This document shows, one piece after another, positions 22,941 to 31,851 of a stretch of DNA of 40,351 nucleotides. Each line of letters opens with the position of its first letter. The first letter of the stretch is position 1. Origin of the DNA: Porphyromonas sp. (GTDB lineage Bacteria; Bacteroidota; Bacteroidia; Bacteroidales; Porphyromonadaceae); the NCBI GenBank assembly GCA_030529525.1, contig JAUMWS010000003.1:1-40351 (forward strand). The letters are read 5' to 3'. The translations under genes were made by a program, and so were the position numbers. Under the pieces are notes generated by a model. The model did no database searches and was not told where the DNA came from. It saw nothing but the letters and a program-made list of their open reading frames with translations.

Positions 22941-24734
22941 ATGAAGTTGGTAAAAGATATAGACTCGCTCTTTCTGAAAATATTGCTTTGGCGGGAAAAG
23001 TATATTAAAGAAGGTCTTTTTGTCCTTATAGTAGCGTTTCTGATAGGAATTTGCAGCTCTTTTGCAGCAGGACTTCTCAAGACTATTATTCATGAGATAC
23101 AGGATTTCGTGATCTATACCACAGCTACTCAGAGGATCAACTACTCCTATCTTATCTTTCCCGTTCTCGGTATACTGCTTTCGGGAATATTTGTAAGGTA
23201 TCTTTTAAAAGATGATATCAGCCATGGTGTAACTAAGATTCTGTACGCTCTGAGCCAAAAGAAAAGTCGCATAAAACCGCATAATATGTGGTCTTCTCTT
23301 GTTGCTTCAAGTGTTACAATCGGCTTTGGAGGTTCTGTTGGAGCCGAATCGCCGATAGTGCTTACAGGAGCTGCCATAGGAAGTAATATCGGTAGGGCTT
23401 TTCGTCTGGAGCAACGCAATCTGATGTTACTTGTGGGTTGTGGAGTGGCAGGAGCCGTTGCGGGTATATTCAAAGCGCCTATAACCGGACTTGTATTCGT
23501 TATAGAGGTGCTTATGTTAGACCTTACACTTTCGTCAGTACTGCCTTTATTGATCTCTTCCGTTACTGCTGCCACACTTTCCTACATAACATTCGGGACA
23601 GAGCCGATGTTCGGATTTTCTCACTCGGAAGTGTTCACGCTTGAGCGCATTCCGTTTGTGATATGTCTGGGCGTGATGTGCGGATTGGTTTCGCTCTATT
23701 TCACAAAGATTTCATTCACGCTTGAGACACGATTGAAGAAGATAGAGAGTTATTGGGCACGTTATGCTTTATGCGCCTCTATACTTAGTGCTCTTATTTT
23801 TCTTATACCTACTCTGTACGGCGAAGGCTATCTGACCATTAATGCTCTTATTAACGGGCAGCCGAATTCCATCTTAAAGAATACCATCTTTGCCGATATG
23901 GACAATATCTTTTGGATACTGCCCATATTTGTTGTACTGAGTATTCTGATGAAAGTATTTGCTACGGTAACAACCAATTCCGGAGGTGGATGTGGAGGTG
24001 TATTTGCTCCAAGTCTTTTTCTCGGCTGTCTGACCGGATTCCTTTTTGCTTATCTGCTCAACTACGCACCTTTTGCTCCATATCTTCCAACCAAGAATTT
24101 TGCTTTGATGGGTATGGCCGGAGTGATGGCCGGAATTATGCATGCTCCTCTTACAGGTGTGTTTCTTATAGCCGAACTTACAGGTGGGTACGATCTCTTT
24201 TTGCCATTGATGGTTGTTTCTATCAGTTCGTATGCCACCAATAAGATATTCTTACCTCACAATATTTACTCTTTGCGCTTGGCAGAAAAAGGCAAGCTTC
24301 TGACTCACAGAAAGGATCAAGCCATCCTTACACTGCTTCATGTGGAAAATGTTATAGAGACAGACTTCAGCGAGCTTAGACCTGATATGACTTTGGGAGA
24401 GATGGTACAAGTATTCGGAGAGAGTAAAAGAAACCTTTTCCCGGTGCTTACAGAGGATAGGAAGTTGGTGGGCATTGTATTGTTGGATAATATCCGTAAC
24501 ATTATGTTCAGACCTGAACTGTACGACCGATTCCTTGTCCAGAAATTCATGGTCTCTCCTCCTGCAAGAATAGATGTCAATTCGACCATGGAGGAAGTAA
24601 TGCATAGATTTGATGAAACAGGGGCATGGAACTTACCGGTTTTGGATGAAGATAAGTGTTATCTGGGGTTTGTCTCCAAGTCTAAGATATTCAACAGCTA
24701 TAGAGATCTCTTAATCACAAACTTCGATGGGTAG
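22941..24734 (+). CDS. ClC-family chloride channel or transporter with CBS pair
   Basis: This 597-residue membrane protein has the ClC fold over residues about 20-440. The selectivity and gating motif is FGGSVGAESPIVLTGAAIG, with the gating Glu136 corresponding to E148 of E. coli ClcA. The inverted repeat motif is GGCGGVFAPSLFLG. A cytoplasmic CBS pair (about 460-590) follows: LRPDMTLGEMVQVFGESKRN and DVNSTMEEVMHRF. Presence of the gating Glu allows either channel or H+/Cl- antiport; the proton-glutamate equivalent needs an alignment. CBS domains usually sense nucleotides. It begins directly at the tsaC stop and ends 30 bases before fmt. Confidence 0.93.
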   Translation: MKLVKDIDSLFLKILLWREKYIKEGLFVLIVAFLIGICSSFAAGLLKTIIHEIQDFVIYTTATQRINYSYLIFPVLGILLSGIFVRYLLKDDISHGVTKILYALSQKKSRIKPHNMWSSLVASSVTIGFGGSVGAESPIVLTGAAIGSNIGRAFRLEQRNLMLLVGCGVAGAVAGIFKAPITGLVFVIEVLMLDLTLSSVLPLLISSVTAATLSYITFGTEPMFGFSHSEVFTLERIPFVICLGVMCGLVSLYFTKISFTLETRLKKIESYWARYALCASILSALIFLIPTLYGEGYLTINALINGQPNSILKNTIFADMDNIFWILPIFVVLSILMKVFATVTTNSGGGCGGVFAPSLFLGCLTGFLFAYLLNYAPFAPYLPTKNFALMGMAGVMAGIMHAPLTGVFLIAELTGGYDLFLPLMVVSISSYATNKIFLPHNIYSLRLAEKGKLLTHRKDQAILTLLHVENVIETDFSELRPDMTLGEMVQVFGESKRNLFPVLTEDRKLVGIVLLDNIRNIMFRPELYDRFLVQKFMVSPPARIDVNSTMEEVMHRFDETGAWNLPVLDEDKCYLGFVSKSKIFNSYRDLLITNFDG

Positions 24735-24764
24735 TCGCTCTATCCGATCGTTCCTATTTGTAAA

Positions 24765-25748
24765 ATGTCTGGAAATAACAAACAAAGACCAATAGTCTTC
24801 TTCGGTACTCCGGAGTTTGCTGCTCATATTTTGGAGCATCTTGTATCCGAACGATACAATATAGTCGGAGTGGTAACCGTCCCTGATAGACCGGCAGGAA
24901 GAGGACACAAGATGCAACCGTCTGCCGTAAAGATTGTGGCAGAGTCTCATGGCTTGCCTTTACTTCAGCCCGATAGCCTTAAAGAAGAAGGTTTTATAAC
25001 CTATCTACAAGCGTGGCAGGCAGAAATCTTTGTCGTGGTGGCATTCCGAATGCTTCCTAAAGTGGTGTGGGGAATGCCTTCGTTGGGTACTTTTAACCTT
25101 CATGCCAGCCTGTTACCGGCGTACAGAGGGGCAGCTCCAATCAATAGAGCCATCCAAAATGGAGAGACACGTACGGGAATTACGACATTTCTACTCGATG
25201 AAGAGATAGATACCGGGCGGATACTGTTGCAGGAAGAGGTGGATATAGAGGCCGGTGATAATGCCGGATCGCTCCATGATAAACTGATGAACAGAGGGAA
25301 ATATCTGGTCGCAAAAACCATTGACGGACTTTTTGATGGCTCTATATCCGAAGGGACACCACAAGATCCGATAGTCGCTGCAAAGGCTCCATCTGCTCCC
25401 AAGATTTTCAAAGAGGATCTGTTGCTCTCTTTTACTTCTTCCACAGCAGAGTCTCTTCTGCTCACAATAAGGGCAATGTCTCCATATCCGGCAGCTTTGG
25501 CCGAGTGTTTTGATGAGGAAGAGGGAAGTACATTACAGTTCAAAGTGTATGAAGCTCGTATCGCAGAGCCGACTTCGGATGCTGCTCCGGGAACTTGCGA
25601 GACAGACGGAAAGAGTTTTCTGAGAGTGGTTGCCGCAGATGGAAAATCTGTAGAGCTGCTTGAGCTGCAACCTCCAAGCAAGAAAAGAATGACGGTGCAA
25701 GCTTTTTTGAATGGAGCACGGAAGAATCTACTTTTAAGATTCAAATAA
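24765..25748 (+). CDS. fmt: Methionyl-tRNA formyltransferase
   Basis: This 327-residue enzyme formylates initiator Met-tRNA using 10-formyl-THF. The N-terminal Rossmann domain has VFFGTPEFAAHIL (11-23), RPAGRGHKMQPSAVK (42-56), and the catalytic Asn111, His113 (NLHASLLPAYRGAAPIN) and Asp149 (EEIDTGRIL). The C-terminal OB-like domain (about 215-315) contains LLLTIRAMSPYPAA. Size is normal. It follows the ClC gene in the same direction, an unusual neighbour; def is not adjacent. Confidence 0.95.
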   Translation: MSGNNKQRPIVFFGTPEFAAHILEHLVSERYNIVGVVTVPDRPAGRGHKMQPSAVKIVAESHGLPLLQPDSLKEEGFITYLQAWQAEIFVVVAFRMLPKVVWGMPSLGTFNLHASLLPAYRGAAPINRAIQNGETRTGITTFLLDEEIDTGRILLQEEVDIEAGDNAGSLHDKLMNRGKYLVAKTIDGLFDGSISEGTPQDPIVAAKAPSAPKIFKEDLLLSFTSSTAESLLLTIRAMSPYPAALAECFDEEEGSTLQFKVYEARIAEPTSDAAPGTCETDGKSFLRVVAADGKSVELLELQPPSKKRMTVQAFLNGARKNLLLRFK

Positions 25749-25789
25749 CTTTACATTTTCTTTAAATCCTCTTTGTAGAGTCGATAAAA

Positions 25790-25870
25790 ATGGCTTTATT
25801 TGCATTGATATCGCCTTTAGAGCGTGAAAGAATCTCAGACAAAGAATATAAACATACTATAATAAAGTAA
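25790..25870 (+). CDS. Possible 26-codon leader ORF
   Basis: An ATG frame encodes MALFALISPLERERISDKEY plus KHTIIK and stops 7 bases before the small membrane protein ATG. A CCTCTTTG box at 25768-25775 resembles a weak -7 element, which would put transcription start only a few bases before it. There is no family resemblance and a chance frame is possible; the neat fit in the 129-base gap is the only support. Confidence 0.25.
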   Translation: MALFALISPLERERISDKEYKHTIIK

Positions 25871-25877
25871 CAGCATT

Positions 25878-26063
25878 ATGGGCATACTTAAATACTTAGG
25901 CATCATCATCGAACTTATAGGTGCTGCAATTTTGATCTTTGTTGGTCTTCAAGGGAACACTCAAAGCAACGTTCTTTTGGTGGTTGGTTTATGTGCCGTA
26001 GTAGGCGGTTTCCTTTTTCATATTATTGCGAATAAGTATCTTGTTCCAATGAGAGAGAAGTAA
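25878..26063 (+). CDS. Two-helix small membrane protein
   Basis: This 61-residue protein consists of two hydrophobic helices (about 8-25, IIIELIGAAILIFVGL, and 32-50, VLLVVGLCAVVGGFLFHII) joined by a GNTQSN turn, with a short basic tail. I do not recognise a named family, though small two-helix proteins are common in Bacteroidales. The helix pair, clean ATG and the strong terminator 36 bases after the stop make it a real gene. It may be its own transcript. Confidence 0.65.
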   Translation: MGILKYLGIIIELIGAAILIFVGLQGNTQSNVLLVVGLCAVVGGFLFHIIANKYLVPMREK

Positions 26064-26099
26064 GAGGTACAACAGATCTTTTGTAATAGAAATAGAAAG

Positions 26100-26132
26100 C
26101 TACTTAAGTTGAAACACTTAAGTAGTTTTTTT
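26100..26132 (+). terminator. Terminator after the small membrane protein gene
   Basis: CTACTTAAGT (26100-26109) pairs exactly with ACTTAAGTAG (26116-26125) around a 6-base loop, followed by seven T. Confidence 0.9.
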
Positions 26133-26559
26133 ATGAGCCATTCTAATGAAAAATTGGTTCAGCGTATTTTCGGCTTCATGCTTCTCCTTGTTTATCTCCA
26201 TAAGAGCGGGTTTAGAGATTTTATTTTTCCGTTTTTGCGGAGAGATAAATCTGTTTGGCTACAAAATGTAAACCCTAATACTATTTTCGGTTATCACTTC
26301 TATTTCTTTTACTCAACGAAGTAAAAAGTCAAAATCAAGCTTTGACCGGAAGAAAACAAGCCTTGATTTTTTCAAATCAGCCTTTGATTTCTGCCATTCC
26401 GCTCTTGAATCTCATCTCTATAAGGATTTAGGATGATAAGGAAACAGGTTCGGACAATATAGTGAAAGTGATTATCGGCACTTATATATCTTTGGTTTTG
26501 GTGAGTTGTTATTGGTCTGAGTCGCAGAGTGGAGAGCTTAGAATTTATGAGAAAAGAGA
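26133..26559. other. Intergenic region, no gene recognised
   Basis: A short 71-codon plus-strand frame begins inside the upstream terminator and is not credible. The region contains the AAATCAAG-type hairpin at 26331-26370 and no clear promoter. Confidence 0.6.
26331..26390. repeat. AAATCAAG/CTTGATTT hairpin, related to 10373-10411
   Basis: AAAATCAAGCTT (26331-26342) pairs with AAGCCTTGATTTT (26358-26370) with one bulged base, and T continues after it. A second small dyad AAATCA...TGATTT follows to 26390. The words match those of the perfect hairpin near 10390, so this may be a small intergenic repeat family. Confidence 0.5.
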
Positions 26560-26591
26560 AAGGCTACCACTTGACACCAAGTAGTAGCCTT
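26560..26591. terminator. Hairpin after the DUF6029-like gene
   Basis: AAGGCTACCACTT (26560-26572) pairs with AAGTAGTAGCCTT (26579-26591), with one G-T wobble on one strand. The minus-strand product ends in a T-rich tail (TTTCTCTTTTC). It lies 34 bases past the stop of the minus-strand barrel gene. Confidence 0.75.
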
Positions 26592-26624
26592 CTTCTTTTC
26601 AAGTATATTCTATTTGTGTACTCC

Positions 26625-28214
26625 TTAGAATGTATAAGATAGCCCCGCCATAAGACCGGTATACTCGGGAACAAATCTACATATACCTCCTACGCACTGA
26701 ACTCCGGCTCTTGAGAGTCCATAGCTTGCCGTAAGCCTTAGACCATTATAGGTGAAAGAGCATCCTGCCATGTAGTAGTGTTCTTTTGTTTCTCCTCCAT
26801 AGTTGTACATATCGCTCACGTAAACCATCCAGTTTGGAGCAAAACCGACTTCGAGAAGACCGAATAACCAGCCTTTCTCTTTCATTTCGGTAGTCATGTG
26901 TTGTAACTCTGTTCTAAGAGAAAGTTTTCTATTTACCCTCCATAGGAAGTCTACTACAGCAGTGTAAGATTCAAAATCTTCCGACTCGTAGAACTTCTTC
27001 TGGTAGTAGAGGCCTACTGTTGTCTTTATCGATCTATTTATCTGTTTTCCTACTTCAAGGGCTACTTCAGAATAGAGATGAGAGCCATCCCGGCCGAAGA
27101 AAGGCATAGTCTTGTTGGTGTTTTCACCCAAAGATCTGTAGTGTGAGGTGTTCAATGCAATCTTTAGTGGGTATTTGCCTAATGCTTCTGCTGAGATATT
27201 CCAGAATAGATCCAGCTGTCCTCCGAGCTCTCCTCCAAGTTCTGCCACGTGTGGGTAAAGACCCGGTAGAGAGTATTTGTGCTGTTTGGTAAGAGCCGGA
27301 ACATAGTTTATAGGGATATAAACTCGCTGAAGTTTGTTATCTACTCGGAAGTCCATGTGCTCTATTCTTCTAAACACGCCTGATATACCAAAGTTAGGGC
27401 GTATGTAGTCTGCATTGATTAGTAGAGCATCTCCCGCTTCCACGGGGTAAGAATCTTCTACCGGGGAATAGGATTGACTCATTCCCTTGTTGGTGTATTC
27501 CAATCCCAAGTTGAAAGTTGAAGAACTAAAACCGGCTCTTGTGCTGAACAGATCTATCCGAGAAGGCTCTTCCGATCCTGTCACGGTAAGAGTATTATGA
27601 CGGGAAACCCAAGACCCTCCGAGCGTTACATCGTATTCGGAATCTTTTTTGAAGAGTTTGACCGCAGACAGTTCTGCATCTCCTCCCCACATTATCGCAT
27701 CTGCATACTCTATGTATCGCCTTGGCTGTCCTCCCATAGCTTTTAGAGTAAGCCAGTTTGATGGCGTATACTTGATATTCAAACCTCGGAGAGAGGTATT
27801 GATACCTAAGGCTCTCTCTTCATAGGCACGGAATATGATACCGCTACCGAACTGCTCATAAAAGCTTCCTAACGTAACATTCAGTTTTTCTCCTCCGTAG
27901 TTTAAGTAGTATTGAGTAAGACCATGTCCTTCCAATTCCGGGGAGAACCCTTTGAGAGGAGGCAGGAAGAGCTCGTACTGTAGCCCCGCATTCAGATTTT
28001 TATAGCTATATCTAAGATTCAGGAAGGTATTATTCCCGTAGTTTTTAGCATCCGGATATTTTTCTTCTTTCTTGTATAAGCCTGTATTAGACTCTATACC
28101 TCCGTTAAGCCTTCCCCAATATTTTTCGTCTTTTTTCTTTTGTGCCAACAGCATGGGAGTTACCATGGCTATGATTCCGAGTCCACAGAAAAAAGATTTG
28201 AGCATTTTTTTCAT
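26625..28214 (-). CDS. DUF6029-like outer-membrane beta-barrel protein
   Basis: This 529-residue protein has a signal peptide ending ...PMLLA-Q. The mature part opens with RLNGGIESNTGLY and consists of repeated amphipathic strands to a final SYTF, which fits a large outer-membrane barrel. Segments such as YYLNYGGEKLNVTLGSFYEQFGSGI and LRGLNIKYTPSNWLTLKAMGGQ resemble the Bacteroidales family I know as DUF6029; the name is from memory. The function is unknown. It is the third gene of a minus-strand run behind a TlpA-like thioredoxin (34-base gap), suggesting a link with secreted redox or folding chemistry. Cysteines are few. Confidence 0.78.
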   Translation of the reverse strand: MKKMLKSFFCGLGIIAMVTPMLLAQKKKDEKYWGRLNGGIESNTGLYKKEEKYPDAKNYGNNTFLNLRYSYKNLNAGLQYELFLPPLKGFSPELEGHGLTQYYLNYGGEKLNVTLGSFYEQFGSGIIFRAYEERALGINTSLRGLNIKYTPSNWLTLKAMGGQPRRYIEYADAIMWGGDAELSAVKLFKKDSEYDVTLGGSWVSRHNTLTVTGSEEPSRIDLFSTRAGFSSSTFNLGLEYTNKGMSQSYSPVEDSYPVEAGDALLINADYIRPNFGISGVFRRIEHMDFRVDNKLQRVYIPINYVPALTKQHKYSLPGLYPHVAELGGELGGQLDLFWNISAEALGKYPLKIALNTSHYRSLGENTNKTMPFFGRDGSHLYSEVALEVGKQINRSIKTTVGLYYQKKFYESEDFESYTAVVDFLWRVNRKLSLRTELQHMTTEMKEKGWLFGLLEVGFAPNWMVYVSDMYNYGGETKEHYYMAGCSFTYNGLRLTASYGLSRAGVQCVGGICRFVPEYTGLMAGLSYTF

Positions 28215-28248
28215 ATCAATTGCTTTTATGTCATCTGAACCTCCAAGA

Positions 28249-28719
28249 TTACTTCACATGTTTCAATGCTTCGTCTACGATATATTCTTCGTCTCCGGGA
28301 TTGTAACCATTATGCTTGTAGACTTGTTTCCCCTTATAAAAGATAAAGATGAAAGGGACAGAAGTGGCATTTAGACTTTTGTACAGCTCCTGATTGCTAT
28401 CCAAATAAAACTCAAAAGGAAGATTGCGCGCTTTTACAAAGGAAGGAACCTTAGATTTGGAGCGAGAATCGTCTATGGAAATGGATACGACTCTTACCTT
28501 CCCTTCCCATCTGTCCCGAATCTCTTTCATGGCTTCCATTTCATTGATACAAGGCTTGCACCAAGTCGCCCAAAAAGAAACGATGACAGGCTTTTCTCCT
28601 TTGATAACATCCGAAAAGCTCTGATGTTCTCCATTGAGCTTTTCAATTTTTACGTTTTGTGCGGAAAGCACGGAGATACAGCAGAATATAAGTATGAAAG
28701 CGGTAAGAAGTTTTTTCAT
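28249..28719 (-). CDS. TlpA-like secreted thioredoxin
   Basis: This 156-residue protein has a signal peptide (MKKLLTAFILIFCCISVLSA-Q) and a compact TlpA/AhpC-type thioredoxin domain. The active site is WATWCKPC (Cys54 and Cys57) after IVSFWATW, and the cis-proline lies in ATSVPFIFIFYKG. The expected substrate is disulphides of exported proteins, either reducing them or passing electrons onward; the direction is not visible. It lies between the Omp28-like gene and the barrel gene. A perfect 15-base hairpin upstream (28762-28804) may separate or modulate expression. Confidence 0.88.
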   Translation of the reverse strand: MKKLLTAFILIFCCISVLSAQNVKIEKLNGEHQSFSDVIKGEKPVIVSFWATWCKPCINEMEAMKEIRDRWEGKVRVVSISIDDSRSKSKVPSFVKARNLPFEFYLDSNQELYKSLNATSVPFIFIFYKGKQVYKHNGYNPGDEEYIVDEALKHVK

Positions 28720-28761
28720 TACAATGATGATTTAGAGAGTTAGAAAATAGTGTATAAACAA

Positions 28762-28804
28762 CTCATCCACCCTTTTCTATGATGAGTGAAAAAGGGTGGA
28801 TGAG
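28762..28804. terminator. Strong hairpin between the Omp28-like and TlpA-like genes
   Basis: CTCATCCACCCTTTT (28762-28776) is the exact complement of AAAAGGGTGGATGAG (28790-28804), with a 13-base loop. On the minus strand only a weak T-tract (TTGTTTA) follows, so it may act as a partial terminator or an mRNA-stabilising structure after the 28815-30554 gene. Confidence 0.7.
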
Positions 28805-28814
28805 AAAACTGTGC

Positions 28815-30554
28815 TTAGAAGCCGCAACCGGCTCCTACATTAGCTCTTTGAGCGTTGATTACTTCGTCATTGGCGTTGGTGATAAGGATAGCTACTCCAC
28901 AGTTCTCTTTCTTCCAATTACCCTTCATGGCAAACTTAAAAGTCTTGGTGAGAGTTGTGTTTGCAGTTAGCTCTATGGCACTTCCAAAAGTATTGCTTTC
29001 ATGACTTGTACGATAAACATGATTGTGTTCGGACTTGAATGGGTTAGGAAGACCATTGCTTGATCCTAATGCATTCTTTTGCCATCCTTCGAGTTTGTTT
29101 TCAAACAAGATTGCAACACACTTTATGTCTTTCATATCTTTTGTTGCCTTAATTTTTACATTTGCTACAACCTCGTTGTCTACGACTTCTGTAGTCATAG
29201 AAATGCCAACATCTGTGGTCGGCTTCCTGTATGAGAGAAGATTATTCACGGTCGCTCCTCCTGAGAAATGCTCTTTTCTATAGATGACAACAGTGGGATA
29301 TCCTTTAACATTCAATTTTTTTCCAATCTTGTTACCTTCGGGTGTGTGCCAGATGTCATCCACGTGTATGGCTAATCCAACTATTTTGGATTCTTTTGTT
29401 GCATCCTCCATCATGAACAGATATCTTGGGCAGTAAGGACACCAAAGACCGGTAAAGTCTTCTGCGTATATTCTGCTTGTCGGAACAAATTCATTTACTC
29501 CGGTAATAGTTACTGGTTGACTGAAGTGCTTTTTAAGCTTTGCCTTTACGATGAAAGTTCCTTTTTGTGTTGACGAGAAATAGTTGCCCTTAATTTCCTT
29601 GCCGTTAACCTCAAAAGTAACTAATTCGGTTATGTCTTTGTCTTTTTGGTCTCTGTCAAAACACATGAAAGAAGCGATGTCTTCGCCATCCGCAGTAAAT
29701 TGCTCTTTGTCTACCTTAATGTAAAAATTGGTGATGGGAGCCAGTACCGTAATGTTTATGATATTTGAGATATTGCCTTGATATTTAGCCTTAAATGTAA
29801 AGAAACCACTGGACGTAGGTAAAAATACATTTCCCTCCAAAGTCTTATCTCCATAGAATATTTGAGAGTCTTTTGTGATATCTTTTCCATCTTTATCGGA
29901 CACTTTAAACGTGACTTTCTGCTCTCCATCAAATGTTATTTGAACAACATCTGCTTCAAGTTTGATATCCTGTGGAATATTGGCTTGGAATACAAGTTCG
30001 TTGGATTCTTCCTCTCCAAAAACTGCTGCAGCCCTGTATTCTTTTGCCGTAATTGCCACATAAGTATTCTGAGACAATTCTATACCATTGACTCTGATTT
30101 TTGTTTTAGGATCGGAGGTAATGTCTGTTCCGTCTTTCTTCTTCACAGTGAAAGTGATCTTATCCTTTCCATCTGCGAGTATGGATGCTTTATCAGCTGT
30201 CAGGACAAGAGTTTTTTCTTTCTGTTCTTCCACATTGGGCTTTTCAGCTGTAATGGATATTTCATTAGAAGTAACGTCTCCTAAAGTAGCAACAACCTTG
30301 TATGTCCCGGGATTTGCCGTTTTAAACGTATTGCCGCTTATCGCTGTGCCATTAACCTTTATAGTTACTTTTGAAGAAACATCTTGGTTTTCTTGATTCA
30401 CAACACTGAAGGTAACAAAATCAGTATTATCTGCTTTAAGTGTTCCTTTGTCTACAGACAAGGCAAGCGTTATTTTCTTCACATCGGGCTTGTTTTTGGA
30501 ACAGCCAACCGATAACAGCATTAAGGCTGCTAAGCAAAAAAGTAATCGTTTCAT
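28815..30554 (-). CDS. Omp28-like lipoprotein with four Ig-like repeats and a CPYC redox domain
   Basis: This 579-residue protein has a lipoprotein signal (LLSVGC, lipid Cys18). Four similar Ig-like repeats of about 75-80 residues follow (27-105, 114-190, 196-271, 275-352), each with a TADG-like turn, VTF, KVNG and GN-F words. The C-terminal half (about 360-579) starts RIYAEDFTGLWCPYCPRYL, an Omp28/thioredoxin-fold domain with active-site Cys372 and Cys375 and a later GYPTVV cis-proline motif. The fold suggests a surface or outer-membrane thiol-disulphide protein, with the repeats as a stalk. There is no T9SS C-terminal domain that I can see. It is first of three minus-strand genes and has a good promoter. 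Confidence 0.82.
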   Translation of the reverse strand: MKRLLFCLAALMLLSVGCSKNKPDVKKITLALSVDKGTLKADNTDFVTFSVVNQENQDVSSKVTIKVNGTAISGNTFKTANPGTYKVVATLGDVTSNEISITAEKPNVEEQKEKTLVLTADKASILADGKDKITFTVKKKDGTDITSDPKTKIRVNGIELSQNTYVAITAKEYRAAAVFGEEESNELVFQANIPQDIKLEADVVQITFDGEQKVTFKVSDKDGKDITKDSQIFYGDKTLEGNVFLPTSSGFFTFKAKYQGNISNIINITVLAPITNFYIKVDKEQFTADGEDIASFMCFDRDQKDKDITELVTFEVNGKEIKGNYFSSTQKGTFIVKAKLKKHFSQPVTITGVNEFVPTSRIYAEDFTGLWCPYCPRYLFMMEDATKESKIVGLAIHVDDIWHTPEGNKIGKKLNVKGYPTVVIYRKEHFSGGATVNNLLSYRKPTTDVGISMTTEVVDNEVVANVKIKATKDMKDIKCVAILFENKLEGWQKNALGSSNGLPNPFKSEHNHVYRTSHESNTFGSAIELTANTTLTKTFKFAMKGNWKKENCGVAILITNANDEVINAQRANVGAGCGF

Positions 30555-30684
30555 AGTTGTTTTTTTAGTAGGATTTAAACGCTACTATTGGAGTCCTTTT
30601 CCAATAAATAGAGTGAGTTAATGTATAGTTTAAAGTCGCTTTTTTCATCAGTTTGTCTTAGATTCTTATTGGAAGTATAGATTG

Positions 30685-30716
30685 CAAATATAATAACAAA
30701 CCTGAATAAACTACAA
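30685..30716 (-). promoter_or_regulatory. Promoter of the Omp28-like operon
   Basis: On the minus strand TTG (complement of 30714-30716), a 21-base spacer and TATATTTG (complement of 30685-30692) fit the Bacteroidetes consensus. The implied leader is about 120 bases. Confidence 0.6.
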
Positions 30717-30860
30717 CTACGCTGTAAATAAATTATTTTTACTTCTCCTTAATCTTGGGTGTATGTTCCTATTAACAGTTCAATTTTTGTACCATATTTC
30801 TTGAAAACAGGCGGGATATGTTTCGGATTTTCTGTGGGAAGAAATCTTACTTAAAATAGC

Positions 30861-30868
30861 TATCTTTA
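30861..30868 (+). promoter_or_regulatory. Weak -7 element for fabK
   Basis: TATCTTTA differs from TAnnTTTG at the last base and lies 39 bases before the fabK start. There is no clear -33. Confidence 0.35.
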
Positions 30869-30906
30869 CCCTCCGGTATTACGAAATTTAGTAAAACAAA
30901 TAAATC

Positions 30907-31851
30907 ATGAAAGAGAATAATAGAGTGTCTCAACTGTTCGGAATAGATTTTCCAATAATATCAGGGGGGATGGTTTGGTGTAGTGGATATAAGCTGGTGA
31001 CTGCTGTATCAAATGCAGGAGGATTGGGATTAATAGGAGCCGGTTCTATGTATCCGGAAATTTTGCGAGAGCATATCCAAAAGGCTAAAAAAGTAACAAC
31101 TCATCCATTTGGAGTGAATGTCCCTCTCATGTATCCGGATATGGAACAGGTCATGAAGATTATCATTGAAGAGCATGTCCCTGTTGTATTTACTTCTGCA
31201 GGTAATCCGAAGACTTGGACCAAAACATTACAAGCAGAGGGCATCAAAGTTGCACACGTCGTAAGCAGTGTTAAGTTTGCACTTAAATGTCAAGACGCAG
31301 GAGTGGATGCTGTGGTAGCTGAAGGTTTTGAAGCCGGGGGGCATAATGGTAGAGAAGAGACAACAACAATGTGTCTTATTCCTGCTGTTGCAGATGCAAT
31401 AGAGATACCTTTGATTGCTGCCGGGGGTATCGGAAGCGGAAGAGCTATGGCTGCGGCAATGTGTTTAGGAGCAGATGGAGTCCAAATCGGAAGTGCATTT
31501 GCTCTTACAAAAGAGAGTTCTGCGCATGACAACTTCAAGCAAAAGTCTATTTCTCTAACCGAAGGAGAGACTATGCTATTGCTGAAAAAACTTTCTCCAA
31601 CTCGTATGATCCTGAATGATTTTGCCCATGAAGTGATCAGCTACGAAGATAGAGGAGCTTCTAAGGAAGAGTTGGCAGCTTTACTGGGAAGAGGGCGCAG
31701 CAAGAAAGGTATATTTGAAGGAGATTTATCTGCAGGAGAGTTAGAAATTGGGCAGGTCGCTTATCAGCTAAACGAGATACCTTCTGCGGCAACACTTTTT
31801 GAGAAAATCAAGCAAGAATACTTCACCACTATACAAAAATTTCAATCATGA
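30907..31851 (+). CDS. fabK: FabK-like enoyl-ACP reductase II / nitronate monooxygenase family
   Basis: This 314-residue FMN TIM-barrel protein has the family's opening FGIDFPIISGGM, NAGGLGLIGAG, and the key AEGFEAGGHNG with His146. The phosphate-binding IAAGGIGSGRA and ADGVQIGSAFALT follow. FabK reduces enoyl-ACP in fatty-acid synthesis; the same fold serves nitronate monooxygenases. The EAGGHNG motif, the size and the use of FabK by Porphyromonas favour FabK, but the two cannot be separated with certainty by motif alone. The stop overlaps the start of the hexosaminidase gene in ATGA, so translation is coupled. Confidence 0.8.
   Translation: MKENNRVSQLFGIDFPIISGGMVWCSGYKLVTAVSNAGGLGLIGAGSMYPEILREHIQKAKKVTTHPFGVNVPLMYPDMEQVMKIIIEEHVPVVFTSAGNPKTWTKTLQAEGIKVAHVVSSVKFALKCQDAGVDAVVAEGFEAGGHNGREETTTMCLIPAVADAIEIPLIAAGGIGSGRAMAAAMCLGADGVQIGSAFALTKESSAHDNFKQKSISLTEGETMLLLKKLSPTRMILNDFAHEVISYEDRGASKEELAALLGRGRSKKGIFEGDLSAGELEIGQVAYQLNEIPSAATLFEKIKQEYFTTIQKFQS

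Larger units (their letters stand above)
30555..30906. other. Divergent intergenic region with promoters
   Basis: The 352 bases between divergent genes hold no coding sequence. A well-spaced minus-strand promoter (30685-30716) and a weak plus-strand -7 box (30861-30868) are present. Confidence 0.6.

Noticed and set aside
26109-26324. 71-codon plus-strand frame
   Set aside because: Starts within the terminator of the small membrane gene and has no family resemblance.
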